A DNA stretch of 64,000 nt from Siphonodentalium dalli (taxonomy: Eukaryota > Mollusca > Scaphopoda > Gadilida > Siphonodentaliidae): contig CP136064.1 in assembly GCA_032622095.1 (NCBI GenBank), positions 147,936,864 to 148,000,863 of the forward strand. Direction: 5' to 3'. This document shows, piece by piece, positions 1 through 12,442 of the stretch; position 1 is the first letter of the stretch; each line of letters opens with the position of its first letter. Both the position numbers and the translations under genes were made by a program. The notes below the pieces were generated by a model. That model had not been told where the DNA came from. It saw nothing but the letters and a program-made list of their open reading frames with translations, and made no database searches.

Positions 1-15
1 TATATATATATATAG

Positions 16-46
<31 letters not shown>
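1..46. repeat. (TA)n microsatellite at window edge
   Basis: Almost pure alternating TA from the first base to about position 46. It has no coding content. Confidence 0.9.
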
Positions 47-47
<1 letters not shown>

Positions 48-600
48 TAGAAGGTGACCCGACTTCGTCCGGGCTTTGACCTTGAATTGTCCATTTGAAG
101 GTCAAGGTCAAGTGGGGTCACGATTTGACCAGTCCAAAACACTGCCCGAACAAAAGTACCTGACAAACGTGCCCGTCGAAATCCATCCGGTTTTACCCAA
201 TTTGACCTCGAATTGATCATATTGAAGGTCAATGTCAGGTCGGGGTCACGACTCGACCCGTCCAATACACTCAGTGGACAAAAGTAACCCTACGTATCAA
301 ATTTCGTCGAAATCCCATCAAAATTCGCGATTTGACCTTGAATTTACCAGATTTCAAGGTCAATGTCACGTCGCACGGGCAAATGAATAGGCTTATGAGA
401 CTCCCGATACGAAAGTACCCCCACATACCAAGTTTCATCAAAATCCCGTGATATTCGGGAGTTTGACCTTGAAATGACCCGATTTCAAGGTCAAGGTCAC
501 GTCGCACGGGCAAATTAATAGGCCTATGTCACTCCCCGGCCGAAAATACCCCAACATAGCAAGTTTCATCGGAATCGGGTCGGCCGTTTTCGAGTCCATT
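47..600. repeat. Degenerate ~131-bp tandem repeat, four copies
   Basis: Four diverged units follow one another. Each carries a 'tttgaccttgaa..' block, an inverted 'aaggtcaaggtca' block, a 'cacgggcaaat..aggc' or related middle, and an 'aagtttcatcgaaatcc' end. The array ends at 'ggccgttttcgagtccattggaaacagacagacag', which runs into a CA-rich simple repeat. The small open frames here exist only because of the repeat. Confidence 0.75.
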
Positions 601-830
601 GGAAACAGACAGACAGACACACAGACACACAGACAGACATATCTTCCAAAATATATAATAGATATATCTATATGTATAGAAACACACCACACACCTATGC
701 ACGCACATGAATCCACATACATATACAGTACACATATACACATACATCACATACAAATACATACATACATAATGCGTACACACATATATACTCACACACA
801 CACGACAGACATACATCATTCGTTATATCC
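600..830. repeat. CA/ATAC-rich simple-sequence tract
   Basis: Runs of acag/acac/atac-type low-complexity sequence follow the tandem repeat directly. The frames on both strands translate to cysteine/tyrosine/valine- or histidine/threonine-rich strings typical of simple repeats, so they are not called as genes. Confidence 0.7.
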
Positions 831-983
831 TAACCTGATCATTCAAACCGACGCTATATACGGGTCAACATATATAAATATACACAAACATGTGTTCATG
901 CGGATGTGAAATAGAGCATTGTACATCATTTACCGATGTTTTTCGGCGTCCTCATTGATAATATTCATGAATTATTACTATCA

Positions 984-3625
984 TCACTGCAATGTCGGTA
1001 CAATTTGAGATTGCGTGGTATGAGCTTTCCACAAACAATACGTACTGCATACTATAAAGTCTGTGAATAAGTCAGCTTCATCAATTAAATCAAATAACTC
1101 CGGTGGACGTGCAGTGAGAAATACATTCAATTGTACATCTGGGCAAGGGCTGTCTAGTTTGAGAATACATTGAATATTGAACTGGTTCATTAACTCATAC
1201 CATATATATGTCGTTGCTATATTCCGCAGTTTAGGATGATGTGTTGATGGAGATCATCATAAGCAACACCACAAGTTACAAACACGGACTCAGTACAAGC
1301 CATGATGCCGGCCACAGTCAGGTATGCTATTTTGTGTCTAGGGAACTTTCGACAGCAACGCCACAAATGGGAGACTGATAAATGTGGGTGTATAACATGA
1401 AAGCGACTGAGTGATTTGTCGCGATCACCGCGATTTTCCATCCGTGTTCTGAATATTCAGATATTGCCTTGCGCACTATACTTTTCCATGACGACTTTGT
1501 TTGGAATTCACTTTCAGAAACATAATTTGTAAAATACGACATCAACTGGTGGTTACCCAGAATATTTGCAATATCGGAAATGAAGGATTTTTCCTGAAAC
1601 CCCATCTATGAAGAACGAGTGCAGCCTTAATAAGAAAACCGATTTGGCTGCCTTCTCATTTGTGAGGGCGCATAGACTTCCGAAGAAGACAAGCTTCTTT
1701 TTTTCAATAAAACTGTGAATATTACCTATTCCCAGCAACCCTTCTACAATGTTCGTCCGTGTTTTGGAATGCAAGCCTTAGATCTTTTTAAGGCAAAATT
1801 GGTGAGTTCTTTCCAGGGATAATACATCTGAATCGGTCAAGCCACATAGCAGTTCGCATCCGAAGAGACCTCTTGGCAATATTATTTAATAAATAGAGCA
1901 TGGCTTGGAGTGAAATACGCCGATATAGTGCATAGTGAGGTTGTGTAGTTCACGACGCGAAGCGGAGTGAACTACACAACCGCACTATGCACTATATCGG
2001 CGTATTTCACGACAAGTCATGCTCTAATTATTATATTGTATCGAACAAATGCAGAAATTAAAGGCAAACCAGTGGGCAAACACCATTTTTTTTATAAAGA
2101 AAAAAAAATAATATGTAAAAAAAAAATAAAAAAATAATAATTCCTCTTTGTTCAGGTTTGTTTGTTTGATTTAGCAGTAGGAAACTACTATTTTCAACTT
2201 TTACTAAGTTCAGACAATTGATGTTCGCCTTACTGAAGCTTTAATTTGGATCAGCGGCGAAATAACAAGTAGTTTCAGAACAAAGTTTGATGTAGTGTTC
2301 GTTACTATTTTTAGTAGTCAAAACTACATATGCATAGTGCACGATGGGAGAGACTTGAAGGCGTAGTATACAACTACGACTAATAGAGTCGAGTTGCCAA
2401 CCAATCGGAAAGCTTGATTTCAATAACAAAGTCACGTGAGATACAATATAGATGTATAGATTGTCCTACTGCTGACCGGTGTTATACCTCCAGCATACAT
2501 ACCGATGTTGGACATAGCAAAATAGCTTGACCTAAGCTTCTGTTTTATTTCGTCAATGAATTCACCGTTTTGATTATGCTTATTTATAGGGACACCTAAG
2601 TGTGTAAGACTTTCAACTTCAGATACCTGTTTCCCGCACATAGTCGATGTCCGGTTAGCACTCATCTTATTGTGCTCATTTTTACTTTCAATAAAGACAA
2701 TAACAACTGACTTTTGTTCATTATATCGATACCTCCATTTTCGACTGTAATTAGTGCATATAGTCAGTAGCTGCTGAAGACCTTTTTCCGAAACAGAGAG
2801 AAGTGTCATGTCATCAGCTTGACAATGTGATGGGCATGAACAGTTTACAGAATACATATTCAGCCCTGCTCCCGAGTTTGCCAATTCTACCAAAAGTTTG
2901 TCAACAAAGAGCATGTAAAAAGAGGTGAAATAACGCCTCCTTGTTTTGTTCGTTGCTCTATTTGAAATTGCCTGGACTGGCAATCTCCGTATTTTACGAA
3001 ACAAGAGGTACATATAAGCATCTGATGAAAGAGTAGCCATGATTTTCCATCAAAGCCAAGCATGTGCAGCTTATATAGCAAACCGTCAATCCAGACGGTG
3101 TCAAATGCCTTATGGACATCAAGGAAACATGTGAATAATATACTGTTGTTTTCTAATGCAAATGCTTTAGATTCGTGTATGATAAATAGCACAGTTGACA
3201 CCCTTCTGAAAACCGTCTCGCAGTTTGTGTACTTTTACCATATTGGGTACGTGAGAATTGAGTCTTGATAAGATAACTTTCTCAAGCAGTTTGTAAATGA
3301 CAGGGAGCAGGGTTATCGCGCGATAGCTGTCAAACAACTTTCGGGGTTTGTTGCATCCTTTATATAGAGGAACTATTACCCCAATCTTAGCATGTTCTGG
3401 TATATAGGAGAATTGCATGATACCAGTCAATAGTGCAGCTAGGCATTTGTTCAGTGCTGTACCACCAAGGACCAAGTTTTCATTGTAGACATTATCCCAA
3501 CCCGCGGCTTTGTTTAAGTTGAGAGTTTTCAATGCAATCTCTATCTCATCTTGGTGTACTGCTTCTGTGACATATTTAGAGTTACTCCCCATTTCACATA
3601 CTCTGTCGTTTAGTCGGATTCCTTA
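984..3625 (-). pseudogene. Broken LINE (LINE A): reverse transcriptase and C-terminal region
   Basis: Minus-strand non-LTR retrotransposon remnant. Fragments in order: RT N-terminal half at 3592-3167 ('KAAGWDNV', 'IGVIVPLYKG', 'YRAITLLPVIYKLLEK'), RT palm at 3201-2887 ('FLDVHKAFDTVW', 'KQGGVISPLF'), the catalytic YADD-like stretch written QADD plus the thumb at 3040-2432, then a post-RT tail at 1876-984 including a CTESVF..C/HIIL-type end. Several frameshifts and stops separate the pieces, so the copy is dead. A ~561-bp insertion (1883-2443) interrupts it between thumb and tail. No ORF1 or endonuclease is attached, so it is 5'-truncated near 3625. Confidence 0.85.
1883..2443. mobile_element. 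Insertion in LINE A with 6-bp CAATAT duplication and a large hairpin
   Basis: CAATAT occurs on both sides (1877-1882 and 2444-2449). Taking out the intervening 561 bp and one CAATAT leaves the LINE A reading frame open from the RT thumb into the RT tail, which supports a transposon insertion. The insert contains a ~130-bp palindrome (about 1895-2026) with arms 'gcgtatttcac', 'actatatcggcg' and 'gttgtgtagttcac', around a short CG-rich loop, followed by an A-rich tract. It has no coding capacity, so it is a MITE-like non-autonomous element. Clear terminal inverted repeats were not seen. Confidence 0.6.
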
Positions 3626-5096
3626 TGTCATTTTGCATTTTTGGTTTGTTAAAAGCGATCTTAAAACGGATTATGTATGTCTAATAGGTGTGATTTCAGG
3701 TTTCACTTGTTTCCATTCTTGAATTTTGGTGGGTCGGCATAAATCGGGGTCAACATAATTTAGAGAGCGTTTCGTATTTACAGAAAACGATAGATGGTGC
3801 CATCTGGCGTATGGTGATCGTTGCGATTTGAAACTTCTCCAAACTACTAGATATGACTGTTACATGTATTTTTTAAACTTTTTATGTGATCGGTTCATTC
3901 TTGTTGGCTACAGTTGTGATCAAAATTTAACACGGAGCCCTATGGAGATTCTAGTACTTTGGATAAATGGCGCTATTTTGCGTACTATGATATGCGCGTA
4001 CTGATATTTCTAAAAAATACTAAGTATGAAACACAGACGTAGTTCTTAAAAGAATGGATATGCTCAGATGATTCTTGTTGGGTACAGTTGCGATCAAAAT
4101 TTAACACTTAACCCTATGGAGAATTTCGTGTTATGCTCAAACGTTGATTGTAATATCACTTATTGGCAATCGTGCGCAACTATATATGTAGACTTAACAC
4201 TCGTGTTTGACCCATTGTAACTATCCGTGATTTAATAGATACAATACATGATATAGTTATGCCTCAAGATACAGTAATTGGCAAAAGTAAGTGTCGAAAT
4301 GTTTTGTAATATCGATAATATGCAGCCTGTTGAATCAAATGAAAATATTCACAACAAGACTGTTCAGGGTATGATTACATATTATATTATTGTTTTATTT
4401 GATACATGTCTGTCTTGTTGTCCACTGACTAGTTTTTAAAAACCACATCGTTGATCAAAACGGGATGTAGTGTCACAAATACACAGGTAAATATATGGTA
4501 GTTTTTCGTTGTCATTAACTCAATCGTTGTCATCGGAGTCTATCCCACATGCACTGAGATAATCTGTTTTTCGCAGGATTTGTGTTACTGATAAATGGAC
4601 ATTTATACGGCGCAGCTGAGATCTTTACTATAGCGGTATATATAGGCTTTGCTTTCACACTTCCCACGTCAGTTACATTTGGCCAACTTCAGTAGAGCGA
4701 CAGAAACCCAACATTCACCATCAATATTCTGACCACAGTTAATTTCCACGCTTCGGGTATAGCTGTGAAAATCAAGTAAATTCGAATTTCCACTAAAGTA
4801 GAGCTTCATGAGTAAAATACATATCAACCATAGTTGCATTTCCTGCAAATTCCCAGTAGGTGCTTAGTAACCGTTACTACGGAGCTATCGGGACCGGTGA
4901 CAAAGTCTCCCGATCTTATAATGATCAGTGGCATATGCACTGTATGCAGAGCATGGCTGCATAGTTTTAGACATACATGTGCCAAACTTTGAACAAAACC
5001 AGCACCATGATGTGATTAGACACTGACTAAATTAAGGCAATACCAATGAATGATTAGTACACCATTGTGACATTTGATTAGCAACGGTTGCTGACC
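3626..5096. other. Non-coding region with a short direct repeat
   Basis: No convincing gene. A ~65-bp segment with 'gatcaaaatttaacac' and 'ccctatggaga' appears twice (about 3894-3955 and 4066-4130). Sequence at about 4838-5040 is a diverged direct copy of 9920-10142 ('cttataatgat', 'caatttgaacataacca'-like blocks). Confidence 0.5.
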
Positions 5097-5100
5097 TTAA

Positions 5101-8100
5101 GGGTCAGATGCACGTTTGCCCAAAATATGGCTGAAATCATTGAAAACATCACTGTTGTATGAGCCAAAAACAACAATGGAAAAATGAAAAATGCATAGCA
5201 ACCAGATTTCGTATTGCTCAGCTTTATACATAGAATGTGTTGGTGAATTGTTATAGTATGCTGGACATGTGGTTTCCTTTAAAAAGCACTTTGGTTTGAC
5301 AAATGTGGGAAATATTTTGGAAAAATAGCATGTCTTTAGGTACCGAGAACCTTTAAATAACTAACAATATTGGACCAGAGAATGGACCATGTTGTGCTAT
5401 GGTATCTGGTTTACATGAGAGGAGCCATATTTTGTTCATAAAATGAGCTGCTTCGCCATCAGATGATCAGAGACGGATTCCAAGATGACGACAATCTGCT
5501 CTAGCAATGGCCGGATTGGCCGCCATTGGAAAACGTAAGTCAAAATTTATTCTGTTCGTTTGCGGACTAAAAAGGCAAATATCACAATATTCGTACCCGA
5601 TCAGCACCCGATCTCCAAGGGGTTATCTGTATAACTATCAGGAAAAGTCATATTGACATTACTGACTTCCAATTTAGCTACTTTTATTGAAAAAAGAAGA
5701 AAACATTTGATGGAAATTTAAAAGTAAAATATTAACTTTCGCCCATCTATCGAAAATAAGCTTGATATCATTGCGACAATATTAAAAAGATATAATTCAT
5801 CTCTTAAAAGTATCAAAATTGCACATAGTTAGTAATTTTTATGTTTAGTTACATCAGTTTTCCCACATACTAAGAAAATATACGTTTTCTGTGTATAATA
5901 CGGGGAACTATATATTGCGGCATACTAAAGTGAGTTATGAAACCATTTCCGGTAATTGGATAATTCGTAAAACCGAAAGTTGATTTTCTCTTCAAATTTG
6001 TGAAATTACGCATTGCATAATGTCCGATCGCTCTCAATGACGACCCATATTTAAGGAAGAGTAATTGGGAACATGTCGGTACTGGTGGTTCCAACGATCG
6101 CATGAATGATTTTATACTTTGGCGTAAGTTTGATAAATTTTCGACGACTTGAAATATTGTTTACAAAATGGCTGACCGACATCAATTTCACACGCTCTTA
6201 TATTTTTAACAAAAAAACGTACAACACACAAAGTTTGAAACGCTAGTCATATATATGTTATTTTTATCATAATAATCATGGTTGACATGTATTTTTTCTT
6301 GGGCTATTTCTCATAAAAAAATGAATCATGTTGCCAAGTTCTGGTCACATGCTATTTTGTATAGCTGACCAGTGGACACACCACAATTATTATTATTTTT
6401 TTTTACAATTTGGAGGCGTAAACGTCGAGAAATTTTGTCCTATTTTGGTTGTAATCAATTACAAGAGTTGATTTTATAATACTAGCAAGTGCCTAATAAT
6501 CGTGTCGTTACTTTAGTAATCGATGGGGTTCAGGCTGAAGTGAAAGTTAAATAATAATTATAATATTAATAGTGTCAATTCACATGGCAATTTCACTCTG
6601 TCTCTATGCCAAATAATACAAGTGATCATTGAGAATTTTTTCCAAATTGATAATCATGTTGACACTATACCAGGCACCCGAATGACCTGATAGTTATTCA
6701 ACTATACAAGTTGAATATGTACGGTATATGTATTACGGTTTCATGGATCTTCAAATAAAAACAAGGGAAATAATTCAATAACAAATACCATATATATATG
6801 ACTTAACTAGATCATGCCATGAATCGCTACGTATGGGCATAGCCAGATTAGAGATTCGTGGCATGATCTATTAGTAACACCACACAAATGATGCATGTGG
6901 CATGAATCAAATTTTATCCGAAGCCTGTTCATTTACCGGTATTATAATAATAGTATTACACTTCAATGTCACATTGTGGCTGCATTTTCAAGGATCTCAT
7001 AACTTGTTTTATAATAATATTATTACACTTCAATGTCACATTGTGGCTGCATTTTGAAGGATCTCATAACTTGTGCATATATGGGAAGAAAAATGGTTTG
7101 ATATCATCATATTTAACTATTTATATGTAGTCAAATGTAGGATGTTCCAAACCTGGTTATCATGTTACAGGTACATGTACTCAGCTGAGCTTGTGTACAT
7201 GATCAGCATGTTAGGAACATGTAATGAAAGAGCTACAATTCATTGTCTGGTATATATAATGCTGGAGTATTATGTACCCCCTCCCCTACAAAACAAATGG
7301 TCCATTTGACAGTTGGAAATAAATGTATCAAGTCTCACGAAATATTAATAATAATAATTTATGTAGAAATTGTTCTTTTAAATTTTAATTTTGCAGCCAG
7401 TAATTAGTGGGGGATTTGAAACTTTGAGATAACAAATTAGAACATTATAACCCAATGTAGAGGGGTGCAAATTATATTTTGCAAACTTGGGACTGGAAGG
7501 GCGTTAACCTGGTCTGGATCAAGGACCGGTGCTGTTGGAATTTTTAGACAGTGGACACCCCACCCTCAACAGAGATCATCTAGCTGGGTGTACGTGTTAC
7601 ATGGTACAAATTAATTACATCTGTGCATTAATATGTTAGTAATTAATATGCAGCAATCTTATTTTCCACAACATCTGGAATATATATTACGATATAACAT
7701 TGTGCAACTTAACCCTCAAGCAATATTTTAACCCACTCATTGTTATCTTTATATTTTTCATAAAATATTACTTTTGGGTTTGTTAACCTGCAAAATGTTT
7801 TGTCTTTATTACAGTTGCCTGAACACTAACACATTAGATTGCCATGAGGCTGTCCTGTACCCGATAGGAGAAGAGCAATGAGAGGTTGGGGTTGTCCTGT
7901 GCCTGGTAGAAGAGGGGTAATGAGAGGTTAATTCCTAATTACCTGTAACTGTCAACATTTAAAGGTAAGTTGATATAGATAATTTCAATTCATTAAAGGC
8001 GGCTACCACAATTAGCTGGAAACAAATGTTAATTAACATCCCATCATGTGTTAATAACTTTAAATAACAGTTGGGATTGTGTGCCCCCTCTGTACCTGTA

Positions 8101-9829
8101 GTATATCGCCCAAGAGTTAATTAACCACATGAGTTGTCGTGTGAACTGGGGTCTTTGTTAAGTTCAATCTAAAATACATGTGTATTATCAAAATATTTTA
8201 TGTTTTATGTTATCGTGTCGCTGCCATCCAATAGCAAAGACACATTCAGGATCTCTGACATGTTATATGAATTTTATAATAATGAAATTGAATTGAGCTT
8301 AGTTATATGTTAGTTTTTATCCAAATATTTCAATTAGTACCAGTATAGGGCAATTCAGATCAACATGAAACTATCAAGTAATTAAATGAAACCTCCAACA
8401 GTTGCTGGAACCCATTTGAGGTGTTCGTTAAATCTAATTTGTAGTCTCTCCCAATAAAACATTTTACAAGGCATTGAGATTGACCACTCAACGCTTCATC
8501 TACAATTGTACATACGTTTTAAATGAAAATAGTTTGTGTTATTTCATTTGTGTAATATGGGGTGTCTAATGCGAATTTACCCCGAGAGAGCTTTTTTTTA
8601 TTTTGTAAACGTGGTGTCGGTGGCAACACCCCAGAAAGCTAATGCTGTTATACATTGCTGGTGCGAAATTGAAAGTTAAGAAAATAAAAATTTGTCTGTC
8701 TCTTATAGGTGATTGAAATAACTTGGAATCAAAGAAAATGAATCCTTGCCATTTGTAATCATTGACAATGCCGACTAACTGTGAGGTTGCCTTGCTGATA
8801 ACAATGAGCAGATGAGCAGGTATGTAATTTAATTTAGCGTCAATACTGTACAACAGTTATGTGCGATTTTTGGTATAACCCATTACCCATGGTCCATAAT
8901 ATGACAAATACAATACCTTACAGAAAGTGACACCTTTGAGGTCATTATAAACTGTATTTCAACAGACTTATTACCAATATTCAATGGCATAGTGAGATTG
9001 CTTACTTTGATATAGTGGGAATACTTTGCATCATTGGGATACCTTAGTCCTGGTGTAAAACCACAGAATGTCAGAAGCAAAATGTATGATTTATTTATGT
9101 GCATTTATTTGGTCAGTTCAGTTAAGCATGATATCAATGACAATCTATCATATATTGAGAGATATTATGCATTGAAAAGCTGAATGAGAGTACTATTTTT
9201 GAGAGTTCAGATTTTTTTTGATTTTTTTTTAAATTGAAAATTAAATAATAACTAATAATTAATTATTTAGTAATTAATAATTATACATTGATATTTATAT
9301 CATTGTATTATTGTATTATGATTATTTCCATTTCATATCCAAATATACTGACTGTTGGATTTTTTTAACAAGGTCAATTGGATTTGTTATTTGTCCATCC
9401 TGTCCTCCATACATTTCTAAATAGTCCCAATTGCAAATGTCTGGCTTATTATTTCATTTTTCAGAATAGGGTACTCATAATTTGACTTCATTTATAAGAC
9501 TGGTGTTCCTTTTTCTGCAGAAAGACGGCTCCTCTCGTGGAAAACAGATATGATGCTACATCTGTCACCACAGTTTAATGAAGAAAGTGGAAGTAAATAA
9601 AAGTTCTCGGTACCTAAAGGAAACTTATTATAAAATGTTACAAATCTCTCTTGATTACTCTTATGATGTTCATATTTCAAAACATTTAATACATGGTATG
9701 TATTCCTCAATATGTGTTCTACATCCCTGTGAAGTTCCATTGCGTACAGTTGTGGATTTATCAAGATATTGCCAAATTACCTGACCCACCCAAAAATGAA
9801 ATTTTTTTGGGCAAACGTGCGTCTCCCCC
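5101..9829. mobile_element. Candidate 4.7-kb DNA transposon, TTAA duplication, diverged terminal inverted repeats
   Basis: TTAA at 5097-5100 and 9830-9833 flank inverted ends. The left end reads GGGTCAGATGCACGTTTGCC and the right end, in reverse complement, GGGGGAGACGCACGTTTGCC. A second inverted match lies further in (5332-5352 'tttaggtaccgagaac' with 9602-9622). TTAA duplications are typical of piggyBac and Kolobok superfamilies. No transposase ORF longer than about 95 codons remains. A possible exon end with donor-like GTAAGT lies near 5535. The interior includes a 61-63-bp tandem duplication (about 6943-7075) and a short duplication near 7850-7930. This is either a non-autonomous or a badly decayed copy. 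Confidence 0.5.
6943..7075. repeat. Two-copy ~62-bp tandem duplication
   Basis: The block 'ttacacttcaatgtcaca..ggatctcataacttgt' is present twice in succession with only one or two differences, joined by 'ttataataatattat'. The small number of changes suggests a recent local duplication. Confidence 0.8.
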
Positions 9830-9835
9830 TTAAAT

Positions 9836-10354
9836 AAGACACTTTGACGGCCAGGTATATCTCAAATTTCACATTTTGGGTATTAACTGCATCGGAAACG
9901 CAAACGTTGAATTACCACCCTGTCAGCTACAATTGCAATTTCTAGTGAATTCCCGGTAATTTCCTAGACTAAGTTTCTCGATCTTATAATGATAAATGGC
10001 ACTAACTAATATAAGGATTATATAACTAATATAATGATAAATGGCACTAACATGTTCAGTTTCATATATGTACAGTTTCATATCTGTGTCACAATTTGAA
10101 CATAACCAATACCATCCGACTATAAACACTATCTAATTTACGGGGAAATGCCACGGCCCAAAATGTTGATCGGTTCAAAGCCAAGTATATTATTGTGGGA
10201 GGACGATCCATTAAGCCTAGTCGATGGTTTGTTCACAACAGGTGGAGTCATGATACATTATGAAGGATGATGGAAGGATCCCCTCCACTATGTTCTTCGA
10301 CACAGTATTGTCCCCGCACTGTGTCACTTGCATCTTACTGTGTTGTACTATATA
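9836..10354. other. Non-coding; diverged copy of the 4838-5040 repeat
   Basis: Contains sequence related to 4838-5040 in direct orientation and to 58090-58330 in inverted orientation (shared 'atatctcaaatttcacatt'). No gene is supported. Confidence 0.4.
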
Positions 10355-10357
10355 TAA

Positions 10358-12025
10358 AGGTTGTTCCACACCGGGCGCGAGCGAGCGATTATAACGGCCG
10401 TTTTCTAACGTCCGTAGCAGTTCAAAGCGCGCGATTTTTATTTCCACACCGCAAGCGACTGAAACGCTTCGTCGCGCGCGATAGTCAGGTTATTATTCTG
10501 TGTGTACGCTAATTTCAGGGGAGGCAGGTGGCTGCATGGGGGATACCCCCACCCACACACTTATGACTAATGTGTAGGGTTTCTACAAACAACGTGTAGC
10601 CCTGCTACACAACCATTATTCATTTTTTATCTTAAACATATTTTACACAATAAATGGGTCAATTTATACACATGTATACACACTGGTGTGCATAAAATCA
10701 ACACCTATGCCTTACACATGTTGTGTAAATTCTTACACATATATATCGTAGACAAGAATGTAAAGTTCAGTATTCCGAACGGTGGGTATATAGTATTCGT
10801 GGCAAATGGAGATTTATATGTTAAAACTTTCATGGCGTACAATGGTACGTAATATTTTGCTCTGTCATGTGTGAGTTTTCTTTTTAAATGAACAAACCAT
10901 GGTCGTCGCGTGGTTGCACGTGATTAGTATTAACGTATTACAACAATCATATAAACAAGAGTAAGAGCAGTATTCTTCATGAAAGTTTTAACAAATATAT
11001 CCTCATATATCATTAATACAATATTCACAAGTCGGAATTCTGAACTTACTGTTTACTTACATTCCTTGTCTACAATTTGTTTATTCTCGTCACTCAAAAT
11101 TACATGGGTATTGTGACAGTAGTAAATTGTATTCCAAAACATATACTCAAACAATATCGTCGTCATGTAGCAGACTATGAAACTGAAGGCACGCAATGCG
11201 CACGATCTACATTCTTACACAAGTGTGTGTAATAAAATGTACACATTATGTGTAGAACGGCACTTGGTCAATGTATTTGTATGTAAAACTACACATTGCT
11301 ATGTGTATTAACCGGGTTTACACATTTGATGTGTAATCGTTTCTACACATTAGTTATAATAGTGCTCCCACCCGGTAATACGCGATTATTAGTAGTTGAT
11401 GAACGTCTTTTGGAATGAACTAGCCTCGTTATATTCTTTATCATTTCCCCTGATTATACCAAAATATAATTCACCAGCCAATGGAGCAGATTATACGGTC
11501 CATGATTTTAGTTCTTTACAAGGAATAAACTGAATATAGTAATCTAAGGCGGAATTTCAGTCACGAAAAATAACAAAAATAAATGGTTTAATTATTTGGT
11601 CATAGAGACATACAGTCATACAGACACACATGTCATACATGCATACATACATACATACATACATACAGTCATACAGACACACACAGTCATACAGACACAC
11701 GTGTGCCACACTGACACACATGCGTTGTACTTCGATTATTAGCCTCTCGCTAAAGTCCTCCATTATCGCGGCGACAAATCAGTGTGCCGTCATCAAATAG
11801 AAAAATAACGGTCGTATAAACACCTATTTGAGAGCCGTCCAATTATCTCGCTGGTTTGCAACAAAGCGACAATTCGACGAAGCATAAAATCACTGCTTTA
11901 ATCGCCGCGTGGTCAGCGAGTCGGTCGCTTGCGGTGTGAACATAAAAATCGCGCGCTTTGAACTGCTACGGACGTAAGAAAACGGCCGTTATAATCGCTC
12001 GCTCGCGCCCGGTGTGGAACAACCT
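10358..12025. mobile_element. Non-autonomous DNA transposon, TAA duplication, GC-rich terminal inverted repeats
   Basis: Near-perfect inverted ends of about 100 bp begin AGGTTGTTCCACACCGGGCG at 10358 and run outward to 12025. They share 'gcgcgagcgagcgattataa', 'cggccgttttc' and 'gcgcgcgatttttat'. TAA stands on both sides (10355-10357 and 12026-12028), as expected for a PIF/Harbinger-type 3-bp duplication, though the superfamily is not proven. The interior (10540-11360) holds a second, weaker inverted pair of 'acacattagt(c/t)ataa' blocks and many 'tgtgtag'-like words, but no transposase. Confidence 0.65.
11600..11725. repeat. ATAC/ACAC simple-sequence tract
   Basis: Repeats of 'catacatacatac' and 'agtcatacagacacac' inside the 10358-12025 element. 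The minus-strand frame across it is a low-complexity artefact. Confidence 0.7.
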
Positions 12026-12442
12026 TAAGACCAAGCACATAATGCACACATATATCTTCTTATAAATAAAATATCTCTTAGAAAGTGTCCAGAGATGTCT
12101 TGCTTATTTATACTGACAATTTATTTTTATTCTTGTGGCCAAGGATTTGAGGGAGTGATTTGCTATGTTGACTAAGGTGTTAATTTAGTATGTGAAACAT
12201 GTATGCCGGGGGATGTATCAAGTTGACGGAGAAAGTATTTTCTTTATCATCAGATGAACAAAATTTAAACTCCCAATTTTGATAAACCCGACCAGGAATT
12301 TTTAAACAATACCACCCTATCCACATGTATGTCTAAACATATCATTGGCATGGATGAGTTGTTGTAGTTGTTACATTGATGCTGGTCGGGTTTCTCCAAA
12401 TTTAGTACAAAACCAGAATGATCCATAAGCTGCGGTGGCTGG

